This document shows, piece by piece, positions 61,188 through 64,000 of a DNA stretch of 64,000 nt. How positions within the stretch are numbered: position 1 is the first letter of the stretch; every line of letters begins with the position of its first letter. The stretch spans positions 2,542,001 through 2,606,000 of the forward strand of contig OZ251458.1 of NCBI GenBank assembly GCA_965242535.1. The letters run 5' to 3'. The notes below the pieces were generated by a model. The model was not told the DNA's origin. It did no database searches and saw only the letters and a list, made by a program, of their open reading frames with translations. The stretch comes from VXRD01 sp965242535 (GTDB taxonomy: Bacteria; Latescibacterota; UBA2968). A program made the translations under genes and the position numbers.

Positions 61188-63839
61188 ATGCAACTCAAGC
61201 AATACCAAACCGACACCCTGTCCGCGTTGCGCCGCTTCTTTGAGGACGCCCGCGCCGCCGGCCCCAAAAACGCCTACGAAACCATCGCCCAAGAGCCGGA
61301 ACACGCCGCCCGCATCGGTCGCTATGGGGGCCGTTACGAACCCCTCAAAGAACTGCCCGACATCCCCTACGTCTGCCTGCGCCTGCCCACAGGCGGCGGC
61401 AAGACCATCCTCGCGGCCCACGCGATCTCCATCGCCCGCGACGCTTGGATTGAAAAGGATTATCCCTTGGCCCTTTGGCTGGTCCCGACCAACACCATCC
61501 GCCGCCAGACCGCCGAGGCCCTCAAGAACCCCCGCCATGCGTATCGGAAGGTCTTGGACGAGGCATTCGATGGCCGGGTGCGCGTGTTCGACATTGCGGA
61601 TTTTACCCACATTCGCCCCCACGACATCCGCGACAAGTGTTGCATTGTGGTCGGCACGATCCAAACCCTGCGTGTGAAAAGCACCGAAGGCCGCAAAGTG
61701 TATGCCCACAACGAAGAAATGGAACCCCACTTCTCCGCAGTGGGACTTTCCCCTCTCCCCGCTCTTTCCCGTCTCCCCGCTTTAGAAAACGATGCGGTCA
61801 AATTCTCCTTTGCCAACCTGCTCCACCTGCACCGGCCCTTGATGATCGTCGATGAGGCGCACAACGCCGTCACCGGCCTGACCCGAGAAATGCAGGCGCG
61901 GGTGAACCCGTGTGCGATCGTCGAGTTCACGGCCACGCCGCGGCCCAAGTCGAACATTTTGCACAGCGTCACCGCGCGGGAGCTCAAGCGCGAAGCCATG
62001 ATCAAATTGCCCATCGTATTGTCCGAACACGACACTTGGCAAACCGCGGTGACCCACGCCATAGATACCCGCGCCTCACTCGCGAAAACGGCGCGTGGCG
62101 ATGCGGATCTCATTCGCCCGCTCGTCCTGTTCCAAGCGCAACCCAAAAATCGGGAGGTGACGGTCGAAGCCCTGAAACAGCACCTGATCGACGTGGAGCA
62201 AATTCCCGAACGCGCGATCGCCATTGCCACAGGGGTTCAACGCGAGTTGGACGGGATCGACCTGTTGGATCCCACCTGCAAAATCGAATACGTCATCACG
62301 GTCGAGGCCCTCAAGGAAGGTTGGGACTGCTCCTTTGCGTACATCTTCTGCTCGGTCTCGCGCATCCAAAGCGCGAAAGACGCGGAACAACTGCTCGGGC
62401 GCGTCCTCCGAATGCCCTACGCCGAGCGGCGCAGGGACCCGGAACTCAACAAGGCGTATGCCTTCCTGTCCGAACCATCCTTTGGCGAGGCGGCCCGCGG
62501 GCTCACCGACAAATTGGTGACGATGGGCTTTGAGGAAGAAGACGCCCGGGAAAATATCGAACCCATCCAACGCGAGTTCGACATCCAGGGCAATTTGTTC
62601 GGCCCGCGCCTCGATGGGAAACCCGTATTCAAATACGCAGTCGCCGCGACGCCTGGGGTTTTGGACGCGCTGCAAAAGAGCGACGCTGAGGGGTTGCTGG
62701 TGCGCGAAACCCCCGCCGAAGACACAGTCGAAATCGCCATCCCCGGTTGGATCGATGCCGATACGGAAAAGGCGATCTGCGCGACCTTGTCCGAACCGGA
62801 TCGAAAAGCGTTCACGCACGCGGTTGCAAAATACCGCGACGGCGTTAAAGAACGACTATCCCCCGCCGCACGAGGGCAGGTATTCGCGGTCCCGCGCCTG
62901 ATGGCAGATGTGCAAGACTCACTGGAATTTGCCGATACAGACATCTTCATGGAGTTCCACGATTGGTCCTTATGCGATCATTCGGCAAAGCTGGACGAGG
63001 GCGAGTTCGCCATCCACGAGACCGCACGCAATTTCGAGATCGACCTCGACGGCAACCGCATCACCTACCAGTTTGCGAATGAGAATGTGCCGTTGGCGTT
63101 GGATGTGAACATCGAAAGCTGGACAGCCGAGGCCCTCGTCCTATGGCTCGACCGACAAGTGCGGCAAATGGATATTCACCAGCTCGACATGCTCAAGTGG
63201 CTACGCGCCTTGGTCCGCCACTTGATCGACACGCGCGGCCTGAACATCGCCGCGCTGATGCGTTGCAAATTCATCTTGGCGCGCAAGGTACGCGAGAAAA
63301 TTGACGCCATCCGCCAGTTGGAACGCAAGCGCGTTCACCAGATTTATCTCTTGGATCCCCATGCAAAAGCCTCGGTTTCCTTTGACCACGCCTTTGCGTT
63401 TCGGGATGGCATGTACGCCGATCAACCCCGCTATCGCGGGCACTGGAAACCGAACAAGCACTTCCTCGGCCCCGATCACATACCGGCCTTTGACGGCGCC
63501 GAAGATGGCGAAGAAGTCCAATGCGCCCAAATCATTGACAGCCTGTCCGCTGTGAAGTGCTGGATTCGCAATGTCGCACGCCATCCCAGCTCGTTCTTCC
63601 TGCCCACGGTGACGGACAAATTCTATCCCGACTTTGTCGCTTTGCTGAACGATGGTCGCCTGCTCGTCATCGAATACAAAGGCGCGCACCTCGCCGAAAT
63701 GTCCGACACGGATGAAAAGCGAACCCTTGGCGCGTTGTGGGAGCGAAAAAGCGAGGGCAAGGGCCTGTTTCTCATCGCGGAAAAAGCGGTCGATGGCAAA
63801 GACGTGCGGCAGCAGTTGATGGAAAAAGTAACGAAATAG
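61188..63839 (+). CDS. Type III restriction enzyme subunit (Res): SF2 helicase plus nuclease
   Basis: 883 residues. Motif I LPTGGGKT (66-73), motif II DEAH (222-225), FTATPRPKS (about 242-250) and motif VI LLGRVLRMPY (about 404) give an SF2 helicase. The C-terminus has a PD-(D/E)XK nuclease with D815, E829 and K831 (YPDFVALLNDGRLLVIEYKG). It uses ATP to move on or switch along DNA between two unmethylated sites and cut. Residues about 185-199 (VGLSPLPALSRLPA) are encoded by a pyrimidine-rich dispersed repeat inserted in frame at about 61743-61782. Whether the enzyme tolerates it is not known; the helicase motifs remain intact. Confidence 0.9.
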   Translation: MQLKQYQTDTLSALRRFFEDARAAGPKNAYETIAQEPEHAARIGRYGGRYEPLKELPDIPYVCLRLPTGGGKTILAAHAISIARDAWIEKDYPLALWLVPTNTIRRQTAEALKNPRHAYRKVLDEAFDGRVRVFDIADFTHIRPHDIRDKCCIVVGTIQTLRVKSTEGRKVYAHNEEMEPHFSAVGLSPLPALSRLPALENDAVKFSFANLLHLHRPLMIVDEAHNAVTGLTREMQARVNPCAIVEFTATPRPKSNILHSVTARELKREAMIKLPIVLSEHDTWQTAVTHAIDTRASLAKTARGDADLIRPLVLFQAQPKNREVTVEALKQHLIDVEQIPERAIAIATGVQRELDGIDLLDPTCKIEYVITVEALKEGWDCSFAYIFCSVSRIQSAKDAEQLLGRVLRMPYAERRRDPELNKAYAFLSEPSFGEAARGLTDKLVTMGFEEEDARENIEPIQREFDIQGNLFGPRLDGKPVFKYAVAATPGVLDALQKSDAEGLLVRETPAEDTVEIAIPGWIDADTEKAICATLSEPDRKAFTHAVAKYRDGVKERLSPAARGQVFAVPRLMADVQDSLEFADTDIFMEFHDWSLCDHSAKLDEGEFAIHETARNFEIDLDGNRITYQFANENVPLALDVNIESWTAEALVLWLDRQVRQMDIHQLDMLKWLRALVRHLIDTRGLNIAALMRCKFILARKVREKIDAIRQLERKRVHQIYLLDPHAKASVSFDHAFAFRDGMYADQPRYRGHWKPNKHFLGPDHIPAFDGAEDGEEVQCAQIIDSLSAVKCWIRNVARHPSSFFLPTVTDKFYPDFVALLNDGRLLVIEYKGAHLAEMSDTDEKRTLGALWERKSEGKGLFLIAEKAVDGKDVRQQLMEKVTK

Positions 63840-64000
63840 GACCTCTTACGCGGGTGAGTTGTCTGAATCGCGGATTACACAGATTAGGGGATTAAAGGCG
63901 GATTAAAGGCGAGAGGCGAGAAAAGGGGAGACGGGAAGAGGCGGGGAGACGGGAGAGGGGAGACGGGAGAGGAAAGGCGAGAGTGGGGCAGAGGGCAGAG
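63840..64000. repeat. TGTCTGAATC and GGGAGAC repeats after res
   Basis: It begins with TTGTCTGAATCGCGGATTAC (63859 on) and continues with GGGAGACGGGAGAGG units to the window end. Confidence 0.7.

Overview
The window looks like part of the chromosome of an uncultivated, GC-rich Gram-negative bacterium. The evidence is an outer-membrane-type beta-barrel gene, lipoprotein and Sec signals, and large secreted proteins ending in a dockerin-like EF-hand pair with a 'DGxxxFxDFLxFA' pattern. That pattern, together with the sugar-acid and Gfo/Idh/sialate-esterase gene content, resembles sponge- and sediment-associated lineages such as Latescibacterota or Poribacteria. This placement is an inference from style of gene content, not from a marker gene. 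No rRNA or tRNA was recognised.

The most notable system is a type III-A CRISPR-Cas locus (about 1.8-21.3 kb). It starts with a TPR/primase-polymerase protein of the CRISPR-associated Prim-Pol (CAPP) type, then cas1. After a repeat-filled gap come cas10/csm1, csm2, csm3, csm4, a long csm5 and a CARF-HEPN (TIGR02710-like) nuclease. A 68-repeat array follows (14238-19351), then a second CARF protein of the APE2256 type, and finally cas2 and a lone truncated CRISPR repeat. No cas6 is visible. The array appears to be transcribed rightward: repeats end in ATTGAAAC and the leader lies on the left. Two gene junctions in the locus (CAPP/cas1 and csm3/csm4) carry insertions flanked by direct repeats of the stop/start overlap, so each downstream gene kept an intact start. 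A third duplication of the same form breaks an S41 peptidase gene at 30.4 kb.

The rest is a mosaic. At 0.5-1.7 kb is a rhamnonate dehydratase-like enolase-superfamily gene. At 21.3-26.1 kb are a DUF2953-like membrane protein, a phosphohexomutase and an IlvD/Edd-family pentonate-type dehydratase. At 26.5-35.3 kb are a sialate O-acetylesterase, a beta-barrel protein, the broken S41 peptidase, a Gfo/Idh oxidoreductase, a sugar ABC-transporter binding lipoprotein, a TIM-barrel isomerase and an MDR dehydrogenase. At 36.0-36.6 kb is a RelE/HigB-type toxin-antitoxin pair. At 37.1-40.5 kb is a large secreted repeat protein preceded by a C17 tract and a coupled leader ORF. At 41.3-53.8 kb, on the minus strand, are an SDR, a 1546-residue NHL/VCBS secreted protein and a recently duplicated set of membrane glycosyltransferases. 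At 54.2-58.2 kb are small decayed toxin-antitoxin remnants, a fatty acid desaturase and a GxxExxY protein. At 58.2-63.8 kb a pentapeptide-repeat membrane protein sits directly before a type III restriction-modification mod/res pair.

Intergenic DNA is unusually rich in dispersed short elements: a ~389-bp element with terminal inverted repeats and a covarying hairpin, a 158-bp TA-flanked MITE, a 28-30 bp hairpin insertion, ~26-bp palindromes with compensatory changes, purine-rich GGGAGAC repeats and TGTCTGAATC-bounded elements. They occur between and even inside genes and appear to be the main force reshaping this region.
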